Shown piece by piece: positions 1-8,206 of a stretch of DNA of 64,000 nt. Within the stretch, counting starts at the first letter, position 1. Every line of letters starts with the position of its first letter. The notes below the pieces were generated by a model, which made no database searches, was not told the origin of the DNA, and worked only from the letters and a program-made list of their open reading frames with translations. Position numbers and translations under genes: made by a program. Source of the stretch: CAVPGP01 sp963718065 (GTDB taxonomy: Bacteria > Actinomycetota > Thermoleophilia > Gaiellales > Gaiellaceae); contig CAVQYE010000007.1 of the NCBI GenBank assembly GCA_963718065.1, positions 248,001-312,000 of the forward strand, given 5' to 3'.

Positions 1-477
1 GCGGCCGACAAGGAGCGTCGCGCGGTCGACTCGCTGGTCGCCGAGGCTCGTCTCGTCGATCCGAGTGCCTCGGATGCGACCCTCGCCCGGGTGGGGTCGA
101 CACTCCAGGCCGCCGCCGTGGATCCGGAATCGCGAACGCTGCTCCAGCGAGGACGCCTGGCGACCGAGGTCGAGCCGGCCGGCTTCGGCGCGCTCGCGGG
201 CCTCTCGATCGCGGCGCCCGCGGAGAAGCGATCGAGCGCGAAGGGAGCAGCCAGGAAAGCCGCGCCGAAGCGCGATCACCGCAAGCTCGACGAGGCTCGC
301 GCCAAGGTGAAGAAGCTGCGCGCGGACGCGCTCGCGGCGAGGCGCGCTGCAGGCGAGGCGAGCCGGGCCGCCGCCGAAGCCCAAGTCGAAGCGGACAGCG
401 CGGAACGCGACGCGGAGCGCGCCGAGCGAGCCCTCGAGCAGGCCGAGGAGCGTCTCCGTCACCTGACCGAGGACTGA
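1..477 (+). CDS. C-terminal part of a charged coiled-coil protein (left-truncated)
   Basis: The frame is open from the first base to a TGA at 475-477, so the start lies outside the window. The visible 158 residues have two parts. The first has no motif I recognise. From about residue 95 the chain is nearly all Ala, Glu, Arg and Lys with heptad-like spacing, as in one long coiled-coil helix, ending in LTED. GC-rich third positions and the absence of an equally good opposite frame support coding. Function is not recognised. Confidence 0.6.
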   Translation, partial: AADKERRAVDSLVAEARLVDPSASDATLARVGSTLQAAAVDPESRTLLQRGRLATEVEPAGFGALAGLSIAAPAEKRSSAKGAARKAAPKRDHRKLDEARAKVKKLRADALAARRAAGEASRAAAEAQVEADSAERDAERAERALEQAEERLRHLTED

Positions 478-888
478 CCTCCCCCAGCCCCTCAAAAGTC
501 CGGCGGTTTGGAGGGTTAGATATTCGAGCGCCGGATACATAAGACAACGCTAGAAGCGTTAGGCAACGGGCGTCTGGCCGCAGGCGCCCGTTCGCTGGTC
601 CCGTTCGAGCGTCCGACGTCGAGGCCGTGAGGTACCGGTCGGAGGACACAAGGCAAGCAACCAAGCGGGCGGGCTCCTGTTCGCCGCAGGAGCCCGCCCT
701 TCGGCGAGCCGACCATCACGCCGGGGGAGGGATCCGCCCGTGGCGACGGTAGACGTCGCCGAGCTCACGCAGCCCAGCTCCGGGGGGAGAGGGGAACGTA
801 AGCACTACGATCTTGCGCTTTCGCGCCCCGAGTTTCCAGTGCCAACGGCTACGGGATCCGCGTAGCCGGGACCCTGTGTCGCACCGGC
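478..888. other. 411-base gene-free stretch with three hairpins
   Basis: No convincing gene lies here; short frames on both strands look like shadows. Three stems are visible in order: 546-560 (AACGCT/AGCGTT, 3-base loop), 565-592 (12 bp, loop GCCG, one G-T pair) and 667-699 (13 bp). The second and third are too regular to be chance and could be terminators, or parts of a structured RNA spanning about 545-700. Confidence 0.4.
667..699 (+). terminator. Strong GC hairpin, probable terminator
   Basis: A 13-bp stem (GGGCGGGCTCCTG-type arms at 667-679 and 687-699) with a 7-base loop, followed by only two T residues. It sits about 190 bases after the truncated upstream gene and 190 before the 3' end of the opposite-strand gene, so it could serve either side. 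The weak T tract lowers confidence. Confidence 0.45.
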
Positions 889-1953
889 CTACGCGAGCGC
901 CGACTCCTGTATCCGACTGATCGAGGCCTGCGCGACGGTGGGCATGGCAAACTCAGGAAACGCGAAAGTCGAGCTGACGTTGATCTCGCAGAGGACGTAC
1001 GTGTTATCGCCTGACTGCGTCTTCGGTCCGTAGAGGAAGTCCGCGTCCCAGATCACCGGCAGCGACGACGTCTCGATACCGACAGTCTCCTGCAGCGCCG
1101 GCACCCACTCCGACTCCAGCCGTTCGCGGAGATCGCGGTACCTTGGCTCGGACGCATCTTCGAACCGCTTCGTCGTTGGGCGTTCATCGGCGCCCGGTGG
1201 CATCAACCCACGCGGATACTGGTGCGTGAAGCCGACGACCTGGTCGTGTGTGAGATAGGCCCGGATCATCCCCTCCGCGAGGCGCGGCTCGTACGGCTGC
1301 TCGACCATCAACCCCGTCCCCGAGAAGTATGAGTCGCAGCGGATGAGGAACTCGTCGAGCAGCAACGACTCGGGCTGGCCCTGCCCTGCCGCGTGCTGTA
1401 CGAGAACCTGCGTGGGCTCGTGAGGCGACGAGCCCTGCGGGATGGGCTCCACCTTCCAGACGCCGTTTCCGCCCATGCCACGATGCTGCTTCAGCACGAG
1501 CGGTGCGCCCGCCGCAAGACGAGCTGGGAGCCGTTCCCGGAGCTGGGCGGCGGTGCGATAGAGGTAGGTTTCAGTACCCCAGGTCAGATGCCTCGTGTCC
1601 ACGAGCACTTCCTTCGTACCCATCTTCAGAATGACGTCCGGGTGCGCGCTGACCCACACGCCGGCCTCGGCGACCTCGCGCAGCAATTGGTCGAGCTCCG
1701 AGCGGTCGCGCCCTTGCTCGATGGGATTCACCCAAACCAGCACACCTTGCAGCCGAAGCAACTGAGCGCGCACCGCCTCGATCGTCTCGTCCGAGTAGAC
1801 GATGGGCTCGGCCATCACACCGAGGGCCGCGAATGCAGCGAAGACGCCGTGCAGCTTGCACGTGTCGACGACCGGCCCTTCCGGACCCACGGGATCCCAC
1901 TCCACTCTCCACAGCAGACCGACCCTGACGCTTGGAGCCCTCGCTTCTCCCAT
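889..1953 (-). CDS. Cj0069-family ATP-grasp-like protein
   Basis: 354 residues resembling the Cj0069 family, which has an ATP-grasp-like fold and no established substrate. Visible landmarks are a nucleotide-type loop near PLVLKQHRGMGGNGVWKVE (Lys and a Gly-rich turn) and a late acidic/Asn segment, EINVSSTFAF, in the place where ATP-grasp enzymes bind magnesium. The start is taken at 1953, where the ATG shares its A with the TGA of the upstream CDF gene (TGATG), so the two are translationally coupled. Earlier in-frame starts at 2004 and 1995 would overlap the CDF gene further. Coupling to a metal transporter may mean a role in metal handling, but that is inference. Confidence 0.75.
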   Translation of the reverse strand: MGEARAPSVRVGLLWRVEWDPVGPEGPVVDTCKLHGVFAAFAALGVMAEPIVYSDETIEAVRAQLLRLQGVLVWVNPIEQGRDRSELDQLLREVAEAGVWVSAHPDVILKMGTKEVLVDTRHLTWGTETYLYRTAAQLRERLPARLAAGAPLVLKQHRGMGGNGVWKVEPIPQGSSPHEPTQVLVQHAAGQGQPESLLLDEFLIRCDSYFSGTGLMVEQPYEPRLAEGMIRAYLTHDQVVGFTHQYPRGLMPPGADERPTTKRFEDASEPRYRDLRERLESEWVPALQETVGIETSSLPVIWDADFLYGPKTQSGDNTYVLCEINVSSTFAFPEFAMPTVAQASISRIQESALA

Positions 1954-2771
1954 CAAGCCGCGTGGTGCACGCTGCCTGCCCGGATCGTCCGCCATGAGTC
2001 CCACGTGATCTTGAGGATCACAAGCGTGATGACAAGACCGATGATCGGATCCGCAATCCGCAACCCGAGCGCGACAACCGCGGCACTGGCCACGACTCCG
2101 AGTGAGACGAACGCGTCGACTCGTGCATGGTTGCCATCTGCGACGAGCGCCGGGCTATCGAGTCGCTTGCCGCCGCGGAGACGGACCTGTGCCGCGATCT
2201 CGTTCCCCATGTAGCCGACTACCCCGGCGGCGGCCAACGCCCACAAGTGCGTCAAGTCCTGCGGGTGGATCAGCCGCACGAGCGTCTCGTAGAGAGCCAC
2301 ACAAGCCGACACGAAGATCACCAACACGACGAAGAGCCCGGCCACTCTCTCGCCTCGCGCGCTTCGCAGGTAGAAGGCGATCCCCAGGGGAACCGCCGTG
2401 AGCGCGTCTCCAAAATTGTGGATCACGTCTGCAAGGAGCGCCACGCTGTTGGTCGCGGCGAAGACGATTACCTGAACGATCGCAGTTGCACCAAGGACGC
2501 CGAGGCTGATCGCAACTGTGCGCACACCGTCTCGCGAACGGACGATCGAGCGATCTACAAGACCGTGCGAGTGCCCATGACTTCCCGCAGCATGCGCGTG
2601 GTCGTCTTCGTGATCGTCTCGGGAGCGACGACCCGCATGAGCTGCGGCGTGGCGATGCGGCCCTTCGCCGTGGTCGTGAACCTGCTCATGATCGTCGCGG
2701 GCATGGCGATGGTCGGTCGTAGTGCTCAGGCTGCTCCGCAAGGAACTCGGGCTAGCGATCCGACGGAGCAA
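1953..2771 (-). CDS. Cation diffusion facilitator (CDF) transporter, His-rich N-terminus
   Basis: 272 residues. The first 75 are cytosolic and packed with His/Asp (about 20 His, including HGHSHG), typical of zinc-handling CDF proteins. Hydrophobic segments from about residue 82 give roughly six membrane spans. The paired metal-site motifs are present: HNFGD in the second span and HARVD in the fifth. The usual C-terminal cytosolic domain is very short, so this is a compact CDF. No ATG precedes the His-rich part; the start is a TTG at 2771, and a TTG near 2741 is an alternative. It is followed by the coupled ATP-grasp-like gene. Function as a Zn/Co exporter is inferred from the family. Confidence 0.85.
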   Translation of the reverse strand: MLRRIASPSSLRSSLSTTTDHRHARDDHEQVHDHGEGPHRHAAAHAGRRSRDDHEDDHAHAAGSHGHSHGLVDRSIVRSRDGVRTVAISLGVLGATAIVQVIVFAATNSVALLADVIHNFGDALTAVPLGIAFYLRSARGERVAGLFVVLVIFVSACVALYETLVRLIHPQDLTHLWALAAAGVVGYMGNEIAAQVRLRGGKRLDSPALVADGNHARVDAFVSLGVVASAAVVALGLRIADPIIGLVITLVILKITWDSWRTIRAGSVHHAA

Positions 2772-2822
2772 CGATCATTGCGCCTGAATCCTAGGCCACC
2801 GGAAAGAGCTCGCGGGGATACC

Positions 2823-3233
2823 ATGCCGGGCGTGCATTGGCTCCTCGGCATTGCTGGCCTGGCAGGGCTTGCCCTCGCACCCGCTCCGCCGGTCGCGCCG
2901 CCCGCGCGCCCAGGTGCATGGCATCAAGTTGGGCCGGCTGCCGTCTCTCCTCCGGGTAAGGCGCTCCACTTTGTCCGGACGTCCCTGAATCCCGAGGCGC
3001 TCGCGTTCGTCGTCACGTCGAAGTCCTCACGTCCGATTCGTGTGTTCTGGTGGACCTACTGCGAATTCATGAGTGACGACGACGTGTTCGAGGAGCACCA
3101 GGGGAAGGTGAGTCGCGCCGGGTCGGTCACGGTGTATCCGCCGGTACTCGAGGCGGCGACCACGTGCTACGTCTCGGTCAACGCGACTCCGCCCGCGAAA
3201 ACGAGGATCAGCGCCGCGGTGTTCGCCTTCTGA
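2823..3233 (+). CDS. Small secreted protein, function unknown
   Basis: 136 residues. The N-terminus has a hydrophobic segment (WLLGIAGLAGLALAPAPP) like a signal peptide, then a Pro/Ala linker and a compact domain with two Cys (in TYCEFM and TTCYVS) that could pair outside the cell. I do not recognise the domain. The ATG at 2823 places the signal peptide at the N-terminus; the frame stays open upstream, but that part overlaps the divergent CDF gene and is not protein-like. The beta-propeller gene follows 14 bases after the stop. Confidence 0.6.
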   Translation: MPGVHWLLGIAGLAGLALAPAPPVAPPARPGAWHQVGPAAVSPPGKALHFVRTSLNPEALAFVVTSKSSRPIRVFWWTYCEFMSDDDVFEEHQGKVSRAGSVTVYPPVLEAATTCYVSVNATPPAKTRISAAVFAF

Positions 3234-3247
3234 GGCGGGCGTCGAAC

Positions 3248-4246
3248 GTGAGGAGACTGAGCCCACTCGCTCCGCTCGCCGTGGCAATCGCACTGTGTGG
3301 ATCGGCCGCGTCCGCTCCTGCTCAGTCGCTGCCGCTGAGGCTCGTCGCCAACGTCTCGTTGCCGGGGCCGAGCAACCGCTTCGACTACACGAGCATCGAC
3401 CCAACCACAGAGAGGCTCTATATCGCCCACATGGACGCGGGCCAGCTTCTCGTCTTCGACATGCGCAAGCGTCGAGTGATCAAGAAGATCGCAGCTCCGG
3501 GCGTCCACGGCGTCATCGCCGTGCCAGAGCTCCACCGCGTCTACGCGTCTGCCACCGACGCGAGAGAGCTGTTGACCATCGACGCGCGGACGGGCCGAGT
3601 GATGCGGCACGCTCCGGCGGGCTCCTATCCGGACGGGCTCGTCTACGACCCGGTCGAGCGTCACGTGTTCGTGTCCGACGAATCCGGCGGGATCGAAGCG
3701 GTCTTCGACGCGGCTGGGCGCCGGATTGTGACGATTCCGCTCGGCGGCGGTGCGGGCAACGTTCAGTACGACCCCGTTGCCCGCCGCATCCTCGTCGACG
3801 TGCAGAGCAAGAACGAGGTCGCGGTCATCGATCCGAAATCGAACCGCGTCGTTCGGCGCGTCGCACTCGCCGGCTGCAGCCACGATCACGGGCTGCTCGT
3901 CGACGGGCCGAGACGTCTCGCCTTCGTCGCCTGCGACGGTAACGCCCGCCTGCTGACACTCGACCTCAGGAACATGAAAGTCACCGGCCGAGCCGACGTC
4001 GGCGCAGGCCCGGACGTGCTGGCGTTCGACGCGACGCTCAGGCGCCTCTACGTCTCGTCAGAGGTCGGGGACGTCGCCGTCTTTGCCGAACGAGGACGCA
4101 GCTTGGTCAAGCTCGGACAAGCTGTGCTCGCCCCGTTTGCACATACCGTCGCCGTCGACTCCGGCACGCACCTCGTCTACTTCCCACTCCAGAGTGGCTC
4201 CTCCGGCCGACCCGAACTGCGGATCATGGCCGCAACGCGCCGCTAA
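3248..4246 (+). CDS. YncE/YVTN-type secreted beta-propeller protein
   Basis: 332 residues from the GTG at 3248. This start puts a clean signal peptide first (RRLSPLAPLAVAIALCGS..., cleavage near APAQS). The rest consists of repeated blades with the pattern of binding-type propellers: DYTSIDPTTERLYIAH, VFDMRKRRVI, YDPVERHVFVSDE, AVIDPKSNRVVRRV and so on, about seven blades. Such proteins bind ligands or partners outside the membrane and are not usually enzymes. The stop overlaps the convergent membrane-protein gene by 4 bases. An ATG at 3164 would bury the signal peptide and is rejected. Confidence 0.8.
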   Translation: MRRLSPLAPLAVAIALCGSAASAPAQSLPLRLVANVSLPGPSNRFDYTSIDPTTERLYIAHMDAGQLLVFDMRKRRVIKKIAAPGVHGVIAVPELHRVYASATDARELLTIDARTGRVMRHAPAGSYPDGLVYDPVERHVFVSDESGGIEAVFDAAGRRIVTIPLGGGAGNVQYDPVARRILVDVQSKNEVAVIDPKSNRVVRRVALAGCSHDHGLLVDGPRRLAFVACDGNARLLTLDLRNMKVTGRADVGAGPDVLAFDATLRRLYVSSEVGDVAVFAERGRSLVKLGQAVLAPFAHTVAVDSGTHLVYFPLQSGSSGRPELRIMAATRR

Positions 4247-4611
4247 TAGAGGTAGACGTCAACCAGGAACGCGGCGACGCCGCACAACAGCGCCAGCCAG
4301 GCCACGCGACGCCCCGTCTCACCGCGTCCGGGCCCAAAGCCGAAGAGGATCGTTGCGACGGCGACGGTGAAAACGCCTGAGCCGGTGTCCTGCCAGCTGG
4401 CCGGCATCACCGCGACAGGAGCGTCGACGAAGAACTCGCTTCCACCCACGTCGTGGAGGATCGCGTTCCACAGGAGCGGCCCGAGCGCACCGCTCAATGC
4501 TGCAACAGCCACGAGGTCGCGCCGACGGTCGCGGCGTACGGCGTACACCAGCAGCGCCGCTGCGATTGCGGACAGCACTGCGCCGTACGAGATCGTGCCC
4601 CAGGAGATCAC
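4243..4611 (-). CDS. Small membrane protein, four predicted spans
   Basis: 122 residues with about four hydrophobic segments separated by short charged loops (VRRDRRRD; GRGETGRR). No family is recognised. A GTG at 4611 is used; a weak TTAACC hexamer ends 4 bases before it. It converges on the propeller gene with a 4-base overlap. Hydrophobic patterning supports it as real, but an unknown fold and a non-ATG start keep confidence moderate. Confidence 0.55.
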   Translation of the reverse strand: MISWGTISYGAVLSAIAAALLVYAVRRDRRRDLVAVAALSGALGPLLWNAILHDVGGSEFFVDAPVAVMPASWQDTGSGVFTVAVATILFGFGPGRGETGRRVAWLALLCGVAAFLVDVYLY

Positions 4612-4772
4612 GGCCGGTTAACACGCCATGCCGTCGAGTCCGCCCAGCCGAGATCCGACGGCCCGGCGGGCGAGGGTGCCGCGTGATTCCCCTCCGAAAC
4701 GATCCCGCTCACTCGCACGATTCGCCGAGAGTCTACGCCGCGAACGCCTTGGCCTGAAGAGGCTCCGGAGAG

Positions 4773-4799
4773 CGAAAGCCCCGGCGTGCGGGGCTTTCG
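4773..4799 (-). terminator. Terminator hairpin after the tRNA gene
   Basis: A perfect 11-bp stem (CGAAAGCCCCG / CGGGGCTTTCG) with loop GCGTG. It lies 4 bases beyond the 3' end of the tRNA on the minus strand. T residues follow on the plus strand (TTTGT), so it may act in both directions. Confidence 0.7.
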
Positions 4800-4803
4800 T
4801 TTG

Positions 4804-4877
4804 TGGGCCCGCCTGGACTCGAACCAGGGACCGACGGATTATGAGTCCGCTGCTCTAACCAGCTGAGCTACAGGCCC
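4804..4877 (-). tRNA. tRNA with CAT anticodon (Met, or Ile2)
   Basis: A 74-nt cloverleaf: a 7-bp acceptor stem (GGGCCTG/CGGGCCC, one wobble), D arm TAGCTCAGCTGGTTAGA, anticodon loop CTCATAA on a 5-bp stem with one G-T, and T arm GGTTCGAGTCC. CCA is not encoded. CAT can be elongator Met or the lysidine-modified Ile2 tRNA. The GACTCATAATC anticodon arm resembles E. coli Ile2 as much as Met, so identity is left open. It is not the initiator: the acceptor starts with a paired G. Confidence 0.93.
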
Positions 4878-4940
4878 GCTCGACGCACGGTACCGCAGCG
4901 CCCCGACGGGTACCTGCGCGGCCCGATGCACGGCCCTGGA

Positions 4941-4946
4941 TACAAT
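4941..4946 (+). promoter_or_regulatory. -10 hexamer TACAAT of the YjbQ gene
   Basis: TACAAT ends 9 bases before the GTG start at 4956, so the transcript would have almost no leader. No clear -35 is seen. Confidence 0.5.
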
Positions 4947-4955
4947 CCCCGGCGC

Positions 4956-5408
4956 GTGAAGGTCTTCCAGCACGAGAAGCATTTCCGCACGTCCCGTGGT
5001 CTCGAGATCACCGACATCACGGACGAGGTGAATGCCGTCGTTCGCGAGAGCGGCGTCAAGAACGGGATCGCCTGCGTCTACTCGCCGCACACGACGTGCT
5101 GCGTGCGCGTGAACGAATTCGAGTCGGGTTTCCTCGAGGACTTCGCAACGATGCTGAAGCGTCTCGTCCCGAGTGACGGCTACTACGCCCACGACGACTG
5201 GGACAAGCGCACGGAGAACATCTGCGAAGAGGACATGGCGTTCGGGAACGGCCACTCCCACTGCATGTCGATGCTCCTCGGCTCCGCCGGCGAGTCGATT
5301 CCGGTGCGCGACGGCGAGCTCTCCATGGGCCAGTGGCAGCGGGTGCTCTTCATCGAGCTCGACCGCGAGCGCGACCGCCGCTGGCTCGTCCAGGTCGTCG
5401 GCAACTAG
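4956..5408 (+). CDS. YjbQ/UPF0047 family protein (secondary thiamine-phosphate synthase type)
   Basis: 150 residues covering the whole family length. Conserved signatures are present: an early ITDITDEV segment, YSPHTTCCVRVNEFE, and NGHSHCMSMLLG followed by GQWQRVLFIELD. YjbQ proteins form trimers; some show weak thiamine-phosphate synthase activity, but the physiological role is unsettled. The GTG at 4956 is chosen because it begins the family's N-terminal strand and lies just after a TACAAT -10 element; an ATG at 4926 would lie upstream of that promoter. The gene stands alone and converges with the sigma factor gene 12 bases away. Confidence 0.85.
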   Translation: MKVFQHEKHFRTSRGLEITDITDEVNAVVRESGVKNGIACVYSPHTTCCVRVNEFESGFLEDFATMLKRLVPSDGYYAHDDWDKRTENICEEDMAFGNGHSHCMSMLLGSAGESIPVRDGELSMGQWQRVLFIELDRERDRRWLVQVVGN

Positions 5409-5420
5409 AATCGCTCAGAG

Positions 5421-6482
5421 CTAGACGACTGCGGCGCCGAGGCCGGCGAGCTCACGCTTTTCGGCGAGCCGCTTCAGCGCGTCCATCTCGAGCTGGCGCA
5501 CGCGCTCGCGCGTGATCCCGAGCCGGAGCCCGATCTGCTCCAGCGACTTCGGCTCCTCCTCGCCCGTCAGCCCGTAGCGGAGCCGGAGGATCGTCGCCTG
5601 CCGCTCGGGCAGCTCCTCGAGTGCCCGGTGGAGCGCTGCCTGCGTCAGGCCGACGTGGACCTCTTCCTCCACCGACGCCTGGTCGGACGCGATCAGCTCC
5701 CCGTGGGTCGCCGAGTCCTCCTGGTTCGTCAGCGGCTTGTCGAGGCTCGTTACCGCGCGCGCCGCTTCCCGCACCTCGCGCACCTGCTTCAGGGGCAGCT
5801 TCGCGCGCTTGGCGATCTCCTCGACCGTCGGCGGCCGCTCGAGCGTCGCCGCGAGCTCGCGCTCTGCGCGGTTGATCTTCTGCTCACGCTCGACGATGTG
5901 CACCGGGATGCGAATCGTCCGCGACTTGTTCGCGACGCCGCGCTGCACCGCCTGGCGGATCCACCACGTGGCGTAGGTCGAGAACTTGAAGCCTTTGCGG
6001 TGGTCGAACTTCTCGACGGCGCGGATCAGCCCGATGATCCCTTCCTGGATCAGGTCGAGCAGCGACAGCCCGTGGCCCTGGTACTTCTTGGCGATCGAGA
6101 CGACCAGGCGCAGGTTCGAGTTGATCATCCTGTCCTTCGCAGCCTTCTCGCCACGCTCGATCAGCTTCGCGAGCTCGACCTCCTCCGCGGCGGTCAGCAG
6201 CGGATAGCGGCCGGCCTCGTTCAGAAAGAGCTGCAGCGCGTCGGTCGTCGCCACGGCGAGGTCGCCGTTGACGTAGACGGTGTCGCCCTTCATGCCTTCC
6301 GGCAGGCGCCGGGCACAGTCGTCCGACAGGTCGATGCCCGCGGACTCGATGCGCTCGAACAGCGCCTCGATGTCCTCGTCATCCATCTCGAGGGCCTGCA
6401 CGACCTCGTTCAGCTCGGTGAGGTGAATGCAGCCGTGCTCTTCGCCGAGCTCCAGCAGGCGTGCGATTTGATCCTGGCTCAT
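5421..6482 (-). CDS. rpoD: RNA polymerase sigma-70 factor (RpoD/SigA-like)
   Basis: 353 residues. A short region 1.1-like N-terminus (HLTELNEVVQALEM) is followed by region 1.2 (FLNEAGRYPLLT), region 2 with the core-binding and -10 recognition stretch (NLRLVVSIAKKY, LIQEGIIGLIRAVEKFD, STYATWWIRQAV), region 3 (IPVHIVEREQKINR) and region 4 with a helix-turn-helix (LEQIGLRLGITRERVRQLE). The presence of 1.1-like and full 1.2-4.2 regions indicates the primary (housekeeping) factor or a close group 2 paralogue; the compact N-terminus fits actinobacterial SigA types. GGAGGG precedes the ATG at 6482. Its -10 specificity fits the TANNNT elements seen across this window. Confidence 0.93.
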   Translation of the reverse strand: MSQDQIARLLELGEEHGCIHLTELNEVVQALEMDDEDIEALFERIESAGIDLSDDCARRLPEGMKGDTVYVNGDLAVATTDALQLFLNEAGRYPLLTAAEEVELAKLIERGEKAAKDRMINSNLRLVVSIAKKYQGHGLSLLDLIQEGIIGLIRAVEKFDHRKGFKFSTYATWWIRQAVQRGVANKSRTIRIPVHIVEREQKINRAERELAATLERPPTVEEIAKRAKLPLKQVREVREAARAVTSLDKPLTNQEDSATHGELIASDQASVEEEVHVGLTQAALHRALEELPERQATILRLRYGLTGEEEPKSLEQIGLRLGITRERVRQLEMDALKRLAEKRELAGLGAAVV

Positions 6483-6520
6483 CTAACGCCCTCCTTCCCG
6501 GGCGCCGCCGAACTCAACCG

Positions 6521-7081
6521 TCAGATCAAACCACAGAAGCGCGCGGTGTTGGGCCAGGGGTAGAAACCGTTGCCCGCGCGGTGCGCGCGCTCCGCGATCC
6601 ACATCTGCTCGATCGGCGACCAGCGGTCAGCCGTCCCTTTCCTGCGCAGGAGCCAGCCGCCGTAGTGGCGCTGGAACGAGATGTCCATCTGCAGGCCCCC
6701 GTAGTACCCGTTCCCCGTGTTCGAGCGCCAGTGGCCCTCGTAGCGGTGGATGCACAGCCACTGCTGCTTGTGCGGCGGGTTGGACGCGAGCCGGCGCAGC
6801 TTCAGCGCCCGCTTGCGCCAGAGGTTGCGCACCCACAGCCGGTACGCGAGCTCGGTCGACGAGGCCGCCGTCTGTCGCGCCAGGGTCTTGCGGACGCCCA
6901 TCAGCTTCTGCCACTTCCACGTTTCCAGGCGGAACTCGCGCGTGTCTGCGATGACCCGCCGTGCGAGTGCTTGCTCGGCCTTGCCGCTGCGCTGTGCCGC
7001 GTGTGGCGCCTTCGCGCCGGCGGTGAGGCCCAGCACCAGCGCGAACAGGACGACGACCGTCGTGATCGGCTTCTTTCTCAA
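6521..7081 (-). CDS. Rpf-like transglycosylase-domain secreted protein
   Basis: 186 residues. An N-terminal signal peptide (ITTVVVLFALVLGLTAG) is followed by a basic helical linker and a C-terminal domain whose WLCIHRYEGHWRSNTGNGYY segment and following GGLQM match the resuscitation-promoting-factor lysozyme fold. The catalytic Glu is the E of RYEG, with GNGYYGGLQ lining the cleft. Family members cleave peptidoglycan glycan strands and can wake dormant cells. The start is a TTG at 7081 preceded by AAAGGGGA at good spacing; no ATG lies near. I looked for a c-di-AMP (ydaO) riboswitch in the 149 bases upstream and did not see its conserved blocks. Confidence 0.8.
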   Translation of the reverse strand: MRKKPITTVVVLFALVLGLTAGAKAPHAAQRSGKAEQALARRVIADTREFRLETWKWQKLMGVRKTLARQTAASSTELAYRLWVRNLWRKRALKLRRLASNPPHKQQWLCIHRYEGHWRSNTGNGYYGGLQMDISFQRHYGGWLLRRKGTADRWSPIEQMWIAERAHRAGNGFYPWPNTARFCGLI

Positions 7082-7230
7082 CGATTCCCCTTTGCCGCTT
7101 GCAGAACAGCCCTTCCGGGCGAGCGCTCAGCCAGAGTGCCAGCAGATGACTAGCGCAGTGCGAAGTCTGCAAGCTAGCAAAGGGTGCTGCGGTCAGGTTG
7201 AAAGGAAGTGTAAAGACGTGCAGCGGGCGC

Positions 7231-8070
7231 TCAGGGACGCCGGTCGCCGTCGACGAGGCGCAGCGAGCGGTGCTCCTGGTCCTCACCGGGGCGCCTGCCC
7301 CGCGCGAGCTTGCGGACGTACAGCCGCTCGTTTGCAGCGCGGTAGAGAGACAGCGCGTTCTCGCCTTCCCGCGGGAAGCACGCCCACCCGAACGTGATCG
7401 CGCAGCCCTCGTCGCCGAGCAGTCCCTCGAGGCGGCCCGCGATCCTCGCCGGGTCGTCCGTCGACGCCGTCACGACGGCGAACTCGTCGCTGCCGACCCG
7501 CGCCACGTCGTCGCCGGCACCGAGCGTGCTGCCGAGACGCTCTGCAAGCCGCCGCAGCGTCTCGTCTCCTTCGCGGACGCCTTGCTCGTCGTTGATCCGG
7601 GTCAGAGCGTCGAGGTCGCCGACGAGGAGGGTGAATGCGTGCTTGGAGTCGAGCCGCCGGCCGATTGCGGCCTCGAAGGCTCGCGTATTCGGGAGCCCCG
7701 TCAGCATGTCGCGCTCCGCGAGGATCCGAAGATCCTCCACGAGGCTGCGCTTCGACGAGGCGAACCAGCCGACGAGCGCTCCCATGGCGACGAAGACCGC
7801 GAGACGGAGGAGTGTCGGCTCGACCGCGTCGGTCGAGACGACGTGTGGGTTGAGCATGAGGCCGGCGGCATACAGGAGCGCCGCGGCCACACCGCCCGCC
7901 GCGCCGACGATCGGGCCGGCAGCAAGGGCGAGCAGCGTGATCGGCAGGTAGTAGAAGTGCCCGATCCCGAGCCCAGGGCGCTCGAAGAGCGCGAACGCCG
8001 AGAAGACCGCGCCGTAGCCGAGAAGGGCCCCGAGCGCGAGCAGCTGCCGCCGTTGCGCCGCAGTGGACAC
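7231..8070 (-). CDS. Membrane-anchored GGDEF-domain protein with altered motif (GSDEF)
   Basis: 279 residues. About four membrane spans (residues 8-110) form a MASE-like sensor, then a short helix (KRSLVEDLRILAERD) leads into a diguanylate-cyclase domain: DMLTGLPNTRAFEAAI, LLVGDLDALTRIND and ARVGSDEFAVV. The A-site reads GSDEF instead of GGDEF, and the domain is short at its end. Glycine-2 to serine may lower or abolish activity, making it possibly a GTP- or c-di-GMP-binding receptor; this needs assay. A GTG start at 8070 is used. Tandem palindromic repeats at 8088-8117 sit just upstream and may control it. Confidence 0.82.
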   Translation of the reverse strand: MSTAAQRRQLLALGALLGYGAVFSAFALFERPGLGIGHFYYLPITLLALAAGPIVGAAGGVAAALLYAAGLMLNPHVVSTDAVEPTLLRLAVFVAMGALVGWFASSKRSLVEDLRILAERDMLTGLPNTRAFEAAIGRRLDSKHAFTLLVGDLDALTRINDEQGVREGDETLRRLAERLGSTLGAGDDVARVGSDEFAVVTASTDDPARIAGRLEGLLGDEGCAITFGWACFPREGENALSLYRAANERLYVRKLARGRRPGEDQEHRSLRLVDGDRRP

Positions 8071-8087
8071 CTACGCACCCTGGTCGC

Positions 8088-8117
8088 CATCACTCGTTCG
8101 AGCATCACTCGTACGAG
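8088..8117. repeat. Two 15-bp tandem repeats with CTCGTWCGAG palindromes
   Basis: CATCACTCGTTCGAG (8088-8102) and CATCACTCGTACGAG (8103-8117) differ at one base and lie head to tail. Each centre is a palindrome or near-palindrome. They lie between the divergent GGDEF and RTX genes, 18 bases upstream of the GGDEF start, so an operator is plausible. Confidence 0.5.
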
Positions 8118-8206
8118 GGTTTCTGAGCAAGTTTTGCGCCTGACGAGCGACCTCTTGTCTCGCAACTCAATTTACCGAGATGCGGCAGAAAGCAGGGGTT
8201 CGACGA

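Noticed and set aside
4628..4858. 76-codon frame across the tRNA
   Set aside because: It runs into the tRNA and terminator; no support for coding.
7082..7230. c-di-AMP (ydaO) riboswitch before the Rpf-like gene
   Set aside because: Expected conserved blocks were not found by eye; needs a covariance search to be sure.
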